In this document: positions 51,305-60,247 of the stretch, in pieces
Position numbering within the stretch: the first letter of the stretch is position 1
Layout: every line of letters starts with the position of its first letter
Assembly: GCA_905480285.1 (NCBI GenBank)
Contig: CAJQPT010000064.1
Coordinates: forward strand, 1-64,000
Length of the DNA stretch: 64,000 nt
DNA from: an uncultured bacterium
GTDB taxonomy: Bacteria > Planctomycetota > UBA1135 > GCA-002686595
Direction: 5' to 3'
The notes under the pieces: generated by a model
Seen by the model: the letters and a program-made list of their open reading frames with translations, nothing else
Databases searched by the model: none
Told to the model about the DNA's origin: nothing
Position numbers and translations under genes: made by a program

Positions 51305-52816
51305 ATGGCAGAGGTCCAGACTCAACCCGCGAGCGTTCGCCTGAGCGGGCGCGCCATGGACCTCGCCGAGCTCGTGATTCGGGGACTCGACGTCCCTACC
51401 GCGCTCCTGCGCCTCGCTCACCGCCAAGGGCTCGTGGCCCTCGACAGCGCGAGCGGCGCACCGGGACGCTGGTCACTGGTGGCCTTCGATCCGATCGAGC
51501 AGTTCCCCACCCCAGGGCGCCTGGGCGCCCCAGGGCCGAGGGGCCAGGAGCAGGTCTCCCCCCAGGGGAGCGCTGACCTGGGGGGGGGCCGTCCCGCCAG
51601 CCTCGACGACCTTCGCCGAGCTCTCGGCGGCATGGCATGGGAAGGAGACCTGCCCCCTGGCCCCTTCTGCGGCGGGTTCATCGGCGCGATCGCCTACGAC
51701 CTCGGGGTGGAGGGAGAGGACCTGGATCTCCCTTCTGCCGTGTGGCCCCAGCCGCCCATCAGCGGGGGGCTCTACCGCGACTGGCTGGTCTTCGAGCTCG
51801 ATGAAGCCGGGGCCGTGGGTGAGGCCCACCTTGTGATGGCAGATCGAGTGGGCTCGGGGGATGACGGGGCGCTTCGCGCGGCGGGCGTCCTCGAGGACCT
51901 TGAGCGGCCGGGGAGCGCGCCAGAGCCCCAGTCGCCCACGGCACACCGGCGCCACGTCTCCTCGGACGAGCACCAAGCCAGGGTCGAGCGAGCCCGAGCG
52001 CTGATCGAGCGAGGGGAGATCTACCAGGCCAACATCTGCCACCGGATGACGGCGCCGGCCTCCACCGGTCCGCTTGATCTCTACCTCGAACTACGCCGGC
52101 AGAACCCGGCGCCCTTCATGGGCTATCTGGGCTTCATGTTCCCGGATGGCGCCGAGGGCGCGATCCTCTCGTCGAGCCCCGAACTCCTGCTGGAGCTGGA
52201 GGCGCGCGGCGTCGAGGGGCGCCGCGCCCGGACCCGGCCCATCAAGGGCACGATCGCGTGCGGAGCGGACCCCGAGTCGGACGCTCTGCAGCGGGAGCGG
52301 CTGCTGGGCAGCGAGAAGGACCGCGCCGAGCTCGCGATGATCGTCGATCTGGAGCGCAATGACCTCGGACGGATCGCTGTCCCGGGCGGCGTGACCGTCG
52401 GCGAGTTTCCGCGGCTGGAGACCTATCGAGGCCTCCATCACCTGGTCACGGAGGTGACCGGTGAGGTGCGACCGGAGTGCTGCGCCGTCGACGTGGTCGC
52501 GGCGCTCTTCCCGGGCGGGTCCATCACCGGCGCCCCCAAGCTCCGGAGCATGGAGGCGATCGGTGAGATCGAGGGGGAGGGGCGCGGGTTCTTCACGGGG
52601 TCCATGGGCTTCATCGACGTGCATGGCCGGGCCACCCTCAACATCTTGATCCGCACGATCATCCACCGCACGGGCGGGGACGGTGACCGGGAGGTGTCGT
52701 TCCACGTGGGGGGCGGCATCACATGGTCCTCGGACGCGGCGGCCGAGGACGACGAGACCATGCTGAAGGCGTCGGCCTTGATCGCCGCGCTGAGCGGATC
52801 CGCACTCCGGGGTTGA
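51305..52816 (+). CDS. pabB: Aminodeoxychorismate synthase component I
   Basis: A 503-residue chorismate-binding enzyme. The RPIKGT motif (Lys314) carries the lysine that distinguishes aminodeoxychorismate synthase PabB from TrpE, which has alanine there. Other conserved pieces are IERGEIYQANICHRM, FMGYLGF, SSSPELLLELE, DLERNDLGRI, FPGGSITGAPKLRSME and HVGGGITWSSD. It feeds p-aminobenzoate and folate synthesis and needs the glutaminase PabA, encoded 33 kb away at 18183. No PabC lyase gene is adjacent. Confidence 0.88.
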   Translation: MAEVQTQPASVRLSGRAMDLAELVIRGLDVPTALLRLAHRQGLVALDSASGAPGRWSLVAFDPIEQFPTPGRLGAPGPRGQEQVSPQGSADLGGGRPASLDDLRRALGGMAWEGDLPPGPFCGGFIGAIAYDLGVEGEDLDLPSAVWPQPPISGGLYRDWLVFELDEAGAVGEAHLVMADRVGSGDDGALRAAGVLEDLERPGSAPEPQSPTAHRRHVSSDEHQARVERARALIERGEIYQANICHRMTAPASTGPLDLYLELRRQNPAPFMGYLGFMFPDGAEGAILSSSPELLLELEARGVEGRRARTRPIKGTIACGADPESDALQRERLLGSEKDRAELAMIVDLERNDLGRIAVPGGVTVGEFPRLETYRGLHHLVTEVTGEVRPECCAVDVVAALFPGGSITGAPKLRSMEAIGEIEGEGRGFFTGSMGFIDVHGRATLNILIRTIIHRTGGDGDREVSFHVGGGITWSSDAAAEDDETMLKASALIAALSGSALRG

Positions 52817-53006
52817 GCCGGCCTCCGGGCCGGGGGTGGGTACCTGGGGAGGGCATGGGGGGCACCGTGGCTGGCGGTCAGCGCTCCACGGACCCGGTGC
52901 TTGGTTTGCATTCCGTCGTTAACGCCCTCCTTTCTTGCGGGGGCCCGGCGCACCCCCGAACATGGGGCGACGACGCCCATCTCCCGCTCCCTCTCGACGG
53001 AGGACC

Positions 53007-53858
53007 ATGATGATCTTCACGCTCGCCCTGTCCCTTTCGCTCCTCGCTCCCGCACCCGCCAGCGCTTCCGCGTCGGCCAGCGCTTCGGCATCCGCCGTCG
53101 CACGGGTCGCGGCTCCTCCCTCGCCCGGCGCGCTCCCCATCCTCCAGGACGATGAGGAGAAGCCCGACAAGCGCGATGAGATCAAGGACGCGCTCAAGTC
53201 CCTGAAGGGGCATGTGGGTAAACGCGGCAACGAGGACATCGAGGCGGTCCAGGTCATCGCGACCCTCAAGGCTGAGTTCCCCGAGAGCGGCCCGAAGGAT
53301 CGCAAGGCCATCGTGAAGGGCATCAACGCCTGCCTGAAGTCGAAGCGCAAGCTCACCAAGGAGAAGCTCTTTGACAACAAGCTCCACCTCGCCGCAGCGG
53401 AGGCCCTCGGGAGCATGGGGCCTGAGAGCGTCAAGGACCTCTCCGGGTGGGTCGATCACAAGAGCTTCATCAAGGACCTCGACATGCGCCGCACGCTGAT
53501 CCTGAGCCTCGGCAAGACCAAGGACGAGGACGCCGTCGATCCGCTCGTCGATCTCCTGACGAACCACGAACCCGCGGTCCAGGCGGCGGCTGCCCAGGCC
53601 CTGGGGGACTACGGCTTCCTCGACCAGAAGGACCGCAAGGCGGTCTTCAAGAAGGTCCTCGACGTCATCACCCAGGTCAAGAACGCGCTCGATGTGGGGC
53701 AGACCGACCCCATCGTCCAGGACCGGTACGACACCATCGCGGGGCCGATGCTGACCACGCTCCAAAAGCTCTCGGGGCACGACGCCCGGGACGCGCTGGT
53801 CTTCCGCCAGTGGTGGAACAAGAACAAGAAGAAAGACTGGGACGAGGGGAAGAGCTGA
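53007..53858 (+). CDS. Secreted HEAT-repeat-like protein
   Basis: A 283-residue protein with a signal peptide followed by an SASASASASA linker encoded by short tandem repeats. Helical HEAT-like units follow (LHLAAAEALGSMG, MRRTLILSLGKTKDEDAVDPL, AVQAAAAQALGDYG). These superhelical repeats usually bind proteins. The gene is the first of a closely spaced plus-strand series that runs to 58582. The start has ATGATG (53007/53010) after ggagga. Confidence 0.68.
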   Translation: MMIFTLALSLSLLAPAPASASASASASASAVARVAAPPSPGALPILQDDEEKPDKRDEIKDALKSLKGHVGKRGNEDIEAVQVIATLKAEFPESGPKDRKAIVKGINACLKSKRKLTKEKLFDNKLHLAAAEALGSMGPESVKDLSGWVDHKSFIKDLDMRRTLILSLGKTKDEDAVDPLVDLLTNHEPAVQAAAAQALGDYGFLDQKDRKAVFKKVLDVITQVKNALDVGQTDPIVQDRYDTIAGPMLTTLQKLSGHDARDALVFRQWWNKNKKKDWDEGKS

Positions 53859-53883
53859 GATCGCTGGATCGTCGCTCCCACCC

Positions 53884-54723
53884 ATGACACCTGACGCTGC
53901 CAAGGACCCTGAAGCCGCCGGGGACCCTGAAGCCGCCGGGGACCCTGACGCCGCCAGGAACCCTGACGAGCCGTCGGGTTCCCAGGTCGCCCGCAGCGGG
54001 CTCTGGCTCTTCGCCCCAGTGGCGATGGTCCTCTTCCTCGCGCTCCGGGAGCGGGTCTTTCCCTCGCCGACGCCGGGCCAGCAGTCGGCACCAGTGGCAC
54101 CCGACTCCCTTGGCATCCTTGTGCCGGTGACGAGCTTTGAGGGTTGGATCCCGCGGCCCGCCGACGGCGCTCGGCTGCTGGCCCGGCTCGAGCCTCTCCA
54201 CCCCGATCCGGCCCGGCAAGCCTTCGACACGGTGGTCCTGGCCGAGCGCTTTGGCCTCGAGACGCAAGCCCCTCGGGGGCAGGATCGCGCGCCGCAACCC
54301 TGGCGTCTGTCCCTGGTCGCCGAGGCGGGTCCGGGAGGAGCCCTCGAAGAGGAGGCGGAAGATGGCTCCTCAGCTCCTCGCGGGACTGAATCGAGCGCGC
54401 TGGCCGCCGAAGCGGTGGCTCCTCTCGTCGCGTCTCTCGCCAACGTGACCGTCTCTGGCCTCGAGCGCCTCGACCTCGGTCGCGTCGAAGAGGGCGCGGA
54501 CGTGGAGCTCCTCGCGGCGCTGTTCGGCGCCACCAGCGCTCCGCTCGAGGTGGGCGAGCGCGCGGACCTCATCTTCTGGGGGCCGGGGCCGACGGGACCC
54601 ATCGTGGTGGGAGACCTGGGCTCGGTGGCCCCGCTTCCCCTCGTCCGCGAGGTGCGCCGCCGCTCGGAGGCGGTGGCGTGGGAGGACGCGCGAAGGTCCA
54701 CAGGGCCGGGGGCGGGCAAGTGA
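53884..54723 (+). CDS. Membrane-anchored protein of unknown function
   Basis: A 279-residue protein. The N-terminal 35 residues are five hexapeptide repeats of the type DPEAAG encoded by an 18-bp array. One hydrophobic helix follows (GLWLFAPVAMVLFLALRERV), then an extracytoplasmic part without a known domain. The gene overlaps the next one by four bases (GTGA) and probably forms a functional unit with it. Confidence 0.58.
   Translation: MTPDAAKDPEAAGDPEAAGDPDAARNPDEPSGSQVARSGLWLFAPVAMVLFLALRERVFPSPTPGQQSAPVAPDSLGILVPVTSFEGWIPRPADGARLLARLEPLHPDPARQAFDTVVLAERFGLETQAPRGQDRAPQPWRLSLVAEAGPGGALEEEAEDGSSAPRGTESSALAAEAVAPLVASLANVTVSGLERLDLGRVEEGADVELLAALFGATSAPLEVGERADLIFWGPGPTGPIVVGDLGSVAPLPLVREVRRRSEAVAWEDARRSTGPGAGK
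53887..53976 (+). repeat. 18-bp in-frame tandem array, five copies
   Basis: Units of gaccctgaagccgccggg begin right after the start codon. Copies at 53905 and 53923 are identical and the others drift. They encode DPEAAG-like hexapeptides at the cytoplasmic N-terminus of the membrane protein. Confidence 0.92.
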
Positions 54724-55991
54724 TCGCGACCGCGACGCTCGTCGCTGTCCTCGCGACGCAGGGGACAGCGAGCGATACGCCACAGGAGCCCGGGGTCGGT
54801 CCGGCGCCGCCGGTGGAGGTCGACCGACTGCGCGCGCGGGAACGTGAGCTCCTCGAGCGCATCGCGATCCTCGAGACCGAGCTGCGCGCTGAGAGAGCGC
54901 GTAGCCTCGCGCGTCAGGAGGAGTGGCTCGCCTTCACTCGGCTGCTCCAAGGCTTCGAGATCCCTGCGTTGCCCGATCCCCCTGAGTTCTTGGCCGAGGC
55001 CCTCATCGCCCCGCGAGACCCCGCGGCCGAGGCGCTCGAGCGGACCGAGAACGCGCGCCGTATTCGTGGTGCCCAGGTCGCAGGCTCCCTGCGAACACTG
55101 CTCAAGGCCGAGGGCGTCCGCGGTTTCGATCTGCTTGAGGTTGGCCTGCTCCATCAGCACGAGGGGCGGGCCTGGACGGGCCCAGTCATCGCCCGGCTCC
55201 TCGATGAGCGCGGCCGCATGGTCGGGATGCTGAAGGCAGAGCGGCTTCGTCTGGAGGTCAGCCGCTCGTCGCGCTCGGTCACCGTCATCCTCGAGGACGG
55301 CTACGAGTCGCGAGCGGGGTTGCGTCGCGCCTTCGAGGGGGGAGCGGCCGTGCCCACAGAGCTGGGCGTAGCCAACAGGATCGGCGGCGGCCGACGCCGG
55401 GTCTATCTCGGCGCTGTGGACCCCGAACCCTGGATCGAGGCGCTCCCCGAGCTCGTGGACCCGGTCCTGCTCGCCAGGGGAAGCGACGATGGCATGTGGG
55501 ACCTTGACGACCTGCGGGTGCAGCTGGTTCGTCTGCTCCACGAGGCGGCCCAGGCGGGGGATCCGCGCTGGCGGCTGGTGGGTCTCGGGGGGGTGCGTGG
55601 GAACGAGCTTCGCGACGTTCAATTCGCCGAGCTCGACCCCGTCACCGGGCGGGCTCAGCGACGGGCCTTCGCCGACAGCGTGCGGATCCGGCTCCGACCG
55701 AGCGGCGGGGTCGAGCTGCTGCTCGAGGGCGGGACGGTCCGGCGCGGCACCCGCGTGGCGCCCTTCCTCGGGGGCAAGTACCGCATCGTCCTGCCGCGGG
55801 CTCGCGCGGACGATTGGCGCGATGCGGCCCTTCCGGGGATCGCTCCTCCGCCCTTGCGGCCGGCCATGCCGCCCGCTGGGGAGCCAACGGGGCAGCCGGA
55901 GCAGAAGGCGACGCAGCCGCGGATCCAGCGAGCGGCGCCTGCCGAGGACTCGAAGGAGATCATCAAGGAACCCGCCTCGTCCGTCCGGTAG
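54720..55991 (+). CDS. Exported coiled-coil protein of unknown function
   Basis: A 423-residue protein starting at a GTG (54720) that overlaps the previous stop (GTGA). A short export signal (TATLVAVLATQGTAS) precedes a coiled-coil segment (VDRLRARERELLERIAILET). A region of about 280 residues with beta character and a Pro/Gln-rich C-terminal tail follow. No known domain is recognised. The stop is TAG, one of the few non-TGA stops here. It lies 10 bp upstream of xseA. Confidence 0.6.
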   Translation: MIATATLVAVLATQGTASDTPQEPGVGPAPPVEVDRLRARERELLERIAILETELRAERARSLARQEEWLAFTRLLQGFEIPALPDPPEFLAEALIAPRDPAAEALERTENARRIRGAQVAGSLRTLLKAEGVRGFDLLEVGLLHQHEGRAWTGPVIARLLDERGRMVGMLKAERLRLEVSRSSRSVTVILEDGYESRAGLRRAFEGGAAVPTELGVANRIGGGRRRVYLGAVDPEPWIEALPELVDPVLLARGSDDGMWDLDDLRVQLVRLLHEAAQAGDPRWRLVGLGGVRGNELRDVQFAELDPVTGRAQRRAFADSVRIRLRPSGGVELLLEGGTVRRGTRVAPFLGGKYRIVLPRARADDWRDAALPGIAPPPLRPAMPPAGEPTGQPEQKATQPRIQRAAPAEDSKEIIKEPASSVR

Positions 55992-56001
55992 CCTTGCGGG
56001 C

Positions 56002-57543
56002 GTGAGCCTTTTCGACGACGTCCCCAGGCGCCCCCGCGGCGGAACGCGCGGCCGAGGTTCACGCTCGGCGCGCCCGTCGGCGGCGCAGCCGTCTCAGACC
56101 TCGCGGCCGGCGAGGGCGCCCGGCGGACCCACCTCCGGTGCCGGCGGCCCGGAGCCCGGAGGAGGGGGCGGCCCCTCGGTGGAGTCCGTGTCCCAGCTCA
56201 CAGCGAGGATCAACTCGGCTCTGAAGGGCTTCGGGCGACTGGCGGTGGAGGGTGAGATCAGCCGTCCGAAGACGGTCGCATCGGGTCACGTCTTCTTCAC
56301 GCTCAAGGACGGCTCCGCGGTGCTGGACGCGAAGGTCTGGCGCTCGGCGGCGCCCCGTGCGCTCGCCTCGGTGGGCAAGCTGGCGGAGGGGGCCAGGGTG
56401 GTCTGCCATGGCAGTCTCGACGTCTACGCGCCCTACGGGAAGCACAGCCTCATCGTGGATCGCATCGAGCCGCGGGGGATGGGGGCGCTGCTCGCAGACC
56501 TCGAGCGGCTCAAGGTGCAGCTGCGTGAGGAGGGGCTGATGGACCGGCGTCGACCGCTCCCGAGGTTCCCCGCTCGAGTCGGCGTCGTCACGAGCCGCGA
56601 CGCCGATGCCTGGCGAGATTTTCTCAGGACCCGATCCCTGCGTTGGGCGGGCTATCCCGTGCGGCTGGTGCACTCGCGGGTGCAGGGGCAGGCCGCCGCG
56701 CGCGAGATCGCCGGCGCCATCCGGCGGCTCGACGAGAGCGGGGTGGACGTGGTGGTGGTCTGCCGGGGGGGCGGCGCGATCGAGGACCTGTGGTGCTTCA
56801 ATGAGGAGGTCGTCGCCCGTGCCATCTGGGCCTGCAGTGTCCCGGTGGTGACCGGGGTCGGGCACGAGTCGGACACGACCCTCGTCGACCTCGTCGCGGA
56901 TCACCGGGCCCACACTCCGACCGATGCCGCCCAGACGGTGCTCCCGGACCGATCAACGCTGATGGAGGCCATCGAGCGACAGGGCGCGTATCTGGGCGAC
57001 GCTATGGAGCGCGTTGTGGACGGCCGCGCGGACCGCTTCTCGCGCGCGGCGCGGACCCTGCGGCTGCGGACGCCGGCCCGGCTCGTCGAGGAGCGGGGTG
57101 CTCGGGTCGAGGCCGCAGGCCATCGCGGGCGTAGCGCCGCGGTCTCGGCGATTCAGGGATCGACGGCTCGGCTGGAGCGCCTGGCGTCCCGGCTCGAACG
57201 TCAGAGTCCGATGGCGCGCGTGGTGCGGGGCGAGGGGTGCGTGGACGGGGCGAAGGCCAGGCTCCTCGCCGCCATGAAGGCGCTGGTCTCCGCGGCCGAT
57301 CGGCGTCTGGAGCCCGCGGGGCGCGCGCTCGAGGCGGTCTCGCCCCTGGCCGTCCTGGAGCGGGGCTATTCGATCACCCGGCGCGCCGATGGGAGCGTTG
57401 TAGAGGACCCCTCAGACCTGGACGCCGGAGAGACGCTCACCACGATCGTGGCACGCGGAGAGGTCGACGCCGCCGTCCAGGCTGTAAGGACCCAGGATCG
57501 GAATCAGGGTCGGGCTGAGGCGCGAGGCGGCGGCGATGGATGA
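56002..57543 (+). CDS. xseA: Exodeoxyribonuclease VII large subunit
   Basis: A 513-residue protein from a GTG at 56002. Residues 1-60 are an Arg/Gly/Pro-rich extension not found in E. coli XseA. The OB-fold domain (SQLTARINSALKGFGRLAVEGEI, then SGHVFFTLKD) and catalytic domain (FPARVGVVTSRDADAWRDF, GGAIEDLWCFN, GVGHESDTTLVDLVADHRA) are canonical. A coiled-coil region and ERGYSITR near the end complete it. The small subunit XseB, often adjacent, is not seen. The gene overlaps the glycosyltransferase start by 8 bp. Confidence 0.93.
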   Translation: MSLFDDVPRRPRGGTRGRGSRSARPSAAQPSQTSRPARAPGGPTSGAGGPEPGGGGGPSVESVSQLTARINSALKGFGRLAVEGEISRPKTVASGHVFFTLKDGSAVLDAKVWRSAAPRALASVGKLAEGARVVCHGSLDVYAPYGKHSLIVDRIEPRGMGALLADLERLKVQLREEGLMDRRRPLPRFPARVGVVTSRDADAWRDFLRTRSLRWAGYPVRLVHSRVQGQAAAREIAGAIRRLDESGVDVVVVCRGGGAIEDLWCFNEEVVARAIWACSVPVVTGVGHESDTTLVDLVADHRAHTPTDAAQTVLPDRSTLMEAIERQGAYLGDAMERVVDGRADRFSRAARTLRLRTPARLVEERGARVEAAGHRGRSAAVSAIQGSTARLERLASRLERQSPMARVVRGEGCVDGAKARLLAAMKALVSAADRRLEPAGRALEAVSPLAVLERGYSITRRADGSVVEDPSDLDAGETLTTIVARGEVDAAVQAVRTQDRNQGRAEARGGGDG

Positions 57544-58582
57544 GCACGATCAGCGGACGAGCTCGCGGGAGAGCTCAGCGGACAGCTCGGTGGAGGGCTC
57601 GGTGGAGAGCTCGGCGGAGGGCTCGGCGGGGGGCTCGGCGGGGGGCTCAGGCACCTGGGCCGTGGTCGTGAACTGGAACGGCGGCCTTGAACAGAACCTG
57701 GCCTGCCTGCGGTCCCTCGAGGCCCAGGGGCTCCAGGCCGGCCGCATCGTCTTCGTGGACAACGCCTCGAGCGATGGGTCAAGGGAGGAGGTCGCGGCCG
57801 CGATGGCGGGGTTGGTTCACCTCGACAACGGCGACAACCTGGGGTTCGGTGAGGCCGCGAATCAGGGCGCAAAGCTGGCGCTGGACAAAGGGGCAGAGGC
57901 CGTGTTCTTCGTGAACAATGACCTCCGCTTCGACGCCGGAGCGTCCTGCCTCGCGGAGCTCGAGGAGACGCTCAGTTCGGGGCCGCGGGTCGGCATGGCC
58001 GGACCGCGAATCCTCTTCGACGACGATACGGGTCGGGTATGGTGCGCGGGGGGGCGCTTGGACTTCCGCCAGAACCTCTCCACGCTGCTCGGCCACAAGC
58101 AGCCCGACGGGCCGCGGTGGCGCGAGTCCGGGCCCGTGGATTACATTCCCGGGTGCGCGCTTCTGGTCAGCCGTGAGTGCCTGCAGGACGTTGGATTCTT
58201 CGACGCTGCGTTCTTCGCCTACATGGAAGACGTGGACCTGGGGCTCCGCGCGCGCCGGAGGAACTGGTCCGTCCTCCTTCGCGGGGATCTGCGCGCCCTT
58301 CATGCCCCCTCTAGCTCGACCGGGGGGGGGTATGGCGCGCGGCGGAAGTGGATGCAGGGCGTCAACTCGATCCGCTTCCTCGTCCTGCACGGGCGCCCGA
58401 CGCATTGGCTGCGGTTCCTTGTCTTTGACGTCCTCACGCTCCCGGGGGCGTTGCTCCTGCGTGGGTGCCGAGGCGAGGGCGCCGGCGTGCTCGCGAAGGC
58501 GAAGGGCATCCTCGACGGGGCCCGTGGCCGCAGGGTGACGGCGGAGGCCCTGGAGCCCGGGGCTTCGCGGCTCTGGCCCTGA
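57536..58582 (+). CDS. Family 2 glycosyltransferase
   Basis: A 348-residue GT-A enzyme. After a 38-residue Ser/Glu/Gly repeat tail, the catalytic domain has AVVVNWNGG, FVDNASSDGS, NLGFGEAANQG and the DxD-like VFFVNNDLRF. An acceptor-side motif AFFAYMEDVDLGLRARR follows, typical of rhamnosyltransferase-like GT2 proteins that build polysaccharides. The C-terminus has a hydrophobic patch (LRFLVFDVLTLPGALLL). Tandem arrays flank the gene: one in frame at its 5' end and one starting at its stop codon. Confidence 0.83.
   Translation: MDEHDQRTSSRESSADSSVEGSVESSAEGSAGGSAGGSGTWAVVVNWNGGLEQNLACLRSLEAQGLQAGRIVFVDNASSDGSREEVAAAMAGLVHLDNGDNLGFGEAANQGAKLALDKGAEAVFFVNNDLRFDAGASCLAELEETLSSGPRVGMAGPRILFDDDTGRVWCAGGRLDFRQNLSTLLGHKQPDGPRWRESGPVDYIPGCALLVSRECLQDVGFFDAAFFAYMEDVDLGLRARRRNWSVLLRGDLRALHAPSSSTGGGYGARRKWMQGVNSIRFLVLHGRPTHWLRFLVFDVLTLPGALLLRGCRGEGAGVLAKAKGILDGARGRRVTAEALEPGASRLWP
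57569..57652 (+). repeat. 12-bp in-frame tandem array, seven copies
   Basis: Seven 12-bp units (such as gagggctcggtg, gagagctcggcg and gggggctcggcg) encode tetrapeptides of Ser, Glu, Ala and Gly before the glycosyltransferase fold. Confidence 0.9.
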
Positions 58583-58644
58583 ATCGGTTCTGAATCGGCC
58601 CTGAGCTGACCCTGAGCTGACCCTGAGCTGACCCTGGGCAAACG
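58579..58644 (+). repeat. 11-bp tandem array beginning at a stop codon
   Basis: Units ctgaatcggtt, ctgaatcggcc and three copies of ctgagctgacc run in 11-bp register, with a diverged sixth. The first unit contains the TGA stop (58580-58582) of the glycosyltransferase. Because 11 is not a multiple of three and each unit carries TGA, stops appear in all three frames. Confidence 0.92.
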
Positions 58645-58841
58645 CAATGCAGATATCAGTGTGCAGCGGTCAGGATGGGGGGGGCCGAGAGGCGGCCTCA
58701 GAACGAGTGCTGCGCGCCCCAGATTGATGGAACACGTGGCTGCGATCGGCTCTCCAAGGACGTGTGGCGACAGACGCGGCTAACCTATAGAACCGGGAGC
58801 GCCCTCCCCCGCTCGGCTCCGATTCAAAGGACCCTCCGATC

Positions 58842-60236
58842 ATGAGACTCTCCATCGAACCAGGCCCCCTTGGAACCCTGGGCGCGCTGCTGCTGGCGGG
58901 CGTGGCGTCGTCTCAGGAGCCCCAGCCGCTCATGGGCCAGCCCGTGCGCGGCCTGTCGGCTCAGGAGCTCGCGCTCTTCGAGGAAGGGCGGATGGCGTTC
59001 ATCGCTCCGCTGCCCCAGTCCGAGGGTGCGGGCCCCCTGTTCAACGAGCTCACCTGCGCCGGGTGCCACAACGTGCCGGCGATCGGCGGGTTCGGCGGTC
59101 GCCGGGTCACGCGCTTTGGCGTGGCGGCCACGAGCACGTCACCCTTCCAGGCTCTCGAGGGGCTCGGCGGGACCCTGCTTCAGGACCAGTCCTTCACGAT
59201 CGCGTGCCGCGAAACCGTGCCGACGCAGGCGACACACACCGCGCTCCGAGGGACGCCGATCCTGTTCGGCGCAGGGCTCATCGAGTCGATTCCGGACGCG
59301 ACCTTGGTCGTGCGCGCGAATAACCAGCCCTCCGGGCTCGTGGGCCGTGTGCACACGACCGTGCCGATCGAGACCCCGGGCGGTGCTCGTCGCATCGGGC
59401 GCTTCGGCTGGAAGGGCGGCATCGCGACCGTCGATTCCTTCTCGCTCGACGCAGCGCTGAATGAGATGGGGTTGACGAGCCAGTTCCTCCCGCAAGAGAA
59501 CGCGCCCAACGGAGACCTGGCGCTGCTCGCCCAGTGCGACACCGTCGCCGATCCCGAGGACATGCCGGACGCCGCGGGCTTCACCCGCACGGATCGCTTC
59601 ACCCACTTCCAGCGCTTCCTCGCGGCCCCCGCGCAGACTCCGCGGAGCGGGATGGCCGGAGAGGCGGTCTTCGAGGCGGTGGGATGTGCGGACTGCCACG
59701 TCGCGAGCTACGTGACGGCTCAGGTGCCAGAGGACGCGTTGTCCGGGCAGACCATCCAGCCGTACGCCGACTTCCTCCTTCATGACCTCGGCTCGCTGGG
59801 TGATGGCATCGTCGAGGGGGAGGCCACCGAGACCGAGATGATGACGCGCCCGCTCTGGGGGCTCGCCCAGCGGCCGAGCTTCCTCCACGACGGGCGCGCG
59901 ACCGGGGGCACCTTCGAGCAGAACGTGGCGGCGGCCATCGCCGAGCATGGGGGCACGGCGACTCCCTCGGCTCAGGCCTTCGCGGCGCTCTCCGCCGCGG
60001 AGAAGGACCTGGTCTACCGCTTCCTTGGCTCTCTCGGCCGCGCAGAGTTCGACTGGGATACGAACAACACCATCGATGAGTTCGACTGGTTCTTCATTTA
60101 CCCCCTGATGACAGGACCGGAGCCGGCGACCCCTCTCTCCCCTGACGACACCGGGGCCATCGCTGACGTGGACCAGGACGGAGACTTCGACCTGGTTGAA
60201 TTCGGCAAGCTCCAGCGCGCGTTCACCGGACAGTGA
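58842..60236 (+). CDS. Secreted di-heme oxidoreductase with dockerin-like tail
   Basis: A 464-residue DHOR-family protein related to MauG/cytochrome c peroxidase. It has an export signal, two c-type heme sites (CAGCH near residue 74 and CADCH near 285) and the family segments AGPLFNELTC, ILFGAGLIESIPD, and RPLWGLAQRPSFLHDGRA. Residues 404-464 form a separate module with two calcium-loop-like repeats (DTNNTIDEFDW and DVDQDGDFDLVEF), like a dockerin. It lies 11 bp upstream of a cohesin-like gene. The electron partner is unknown. Confidence 0.83.
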   Translation: MRLSIEPGPLGTLGALLLAGVASSQEPQPLMGQPVRGLSAQELALFEEGRMAFIAPLPQSEGAGPLFNELTCAGCHNVPAIGGFGGRRVTRFGVAATSTSPFQALEGLGGTLLQDQSFTIACRETVPTQATHTALRGTPILFGAGLIESIPDATLVVRANNQPSGLVGRVHTTVPIETPGGARRIGRFGWKGGIATVDSFSLDAALNEMGLTSQFLPQENAPNGDLALLAQCDTVADPEDMPDAAGFTRTDRFTHFQRFLAAPAQTPRSGMAGEAVFEAVGCADCHVASYVTAQVPEDALSGQTIQPYADFLLHDLGSLGDGIVEGEATETEMMTRPLWGLAQRPSFLHDGRATGGTFEQNVAAAIAEHGGTATPSAQAFAALSAAEKDLVYRFLGSLGRAEFDWDTNNTIDEFDWFFIYPLMTGPEPATPLSPDDTGAIADVDQDGDFDLVEFGKLQRAFTGQ

Positions 60237-60247
60237 GGTCCCACGTC

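Noticed and set aside
55489-56001. Upstream extension of xseA overlapping the preceding gene
   Set aside because: It overlaps the coiled-coil protein gene in another frame and shows no XseA homology; the GTG at 56002 is 10 bp after that gene's stop.
58763-58791. Promoter (tatagaa-type -10) upstream of the DHOR gene
   Set aside because: A tataga box is present at 58786-58791, but no acceptable -35 element lies 15-19 bp upstream, so it is not listed as a feature.
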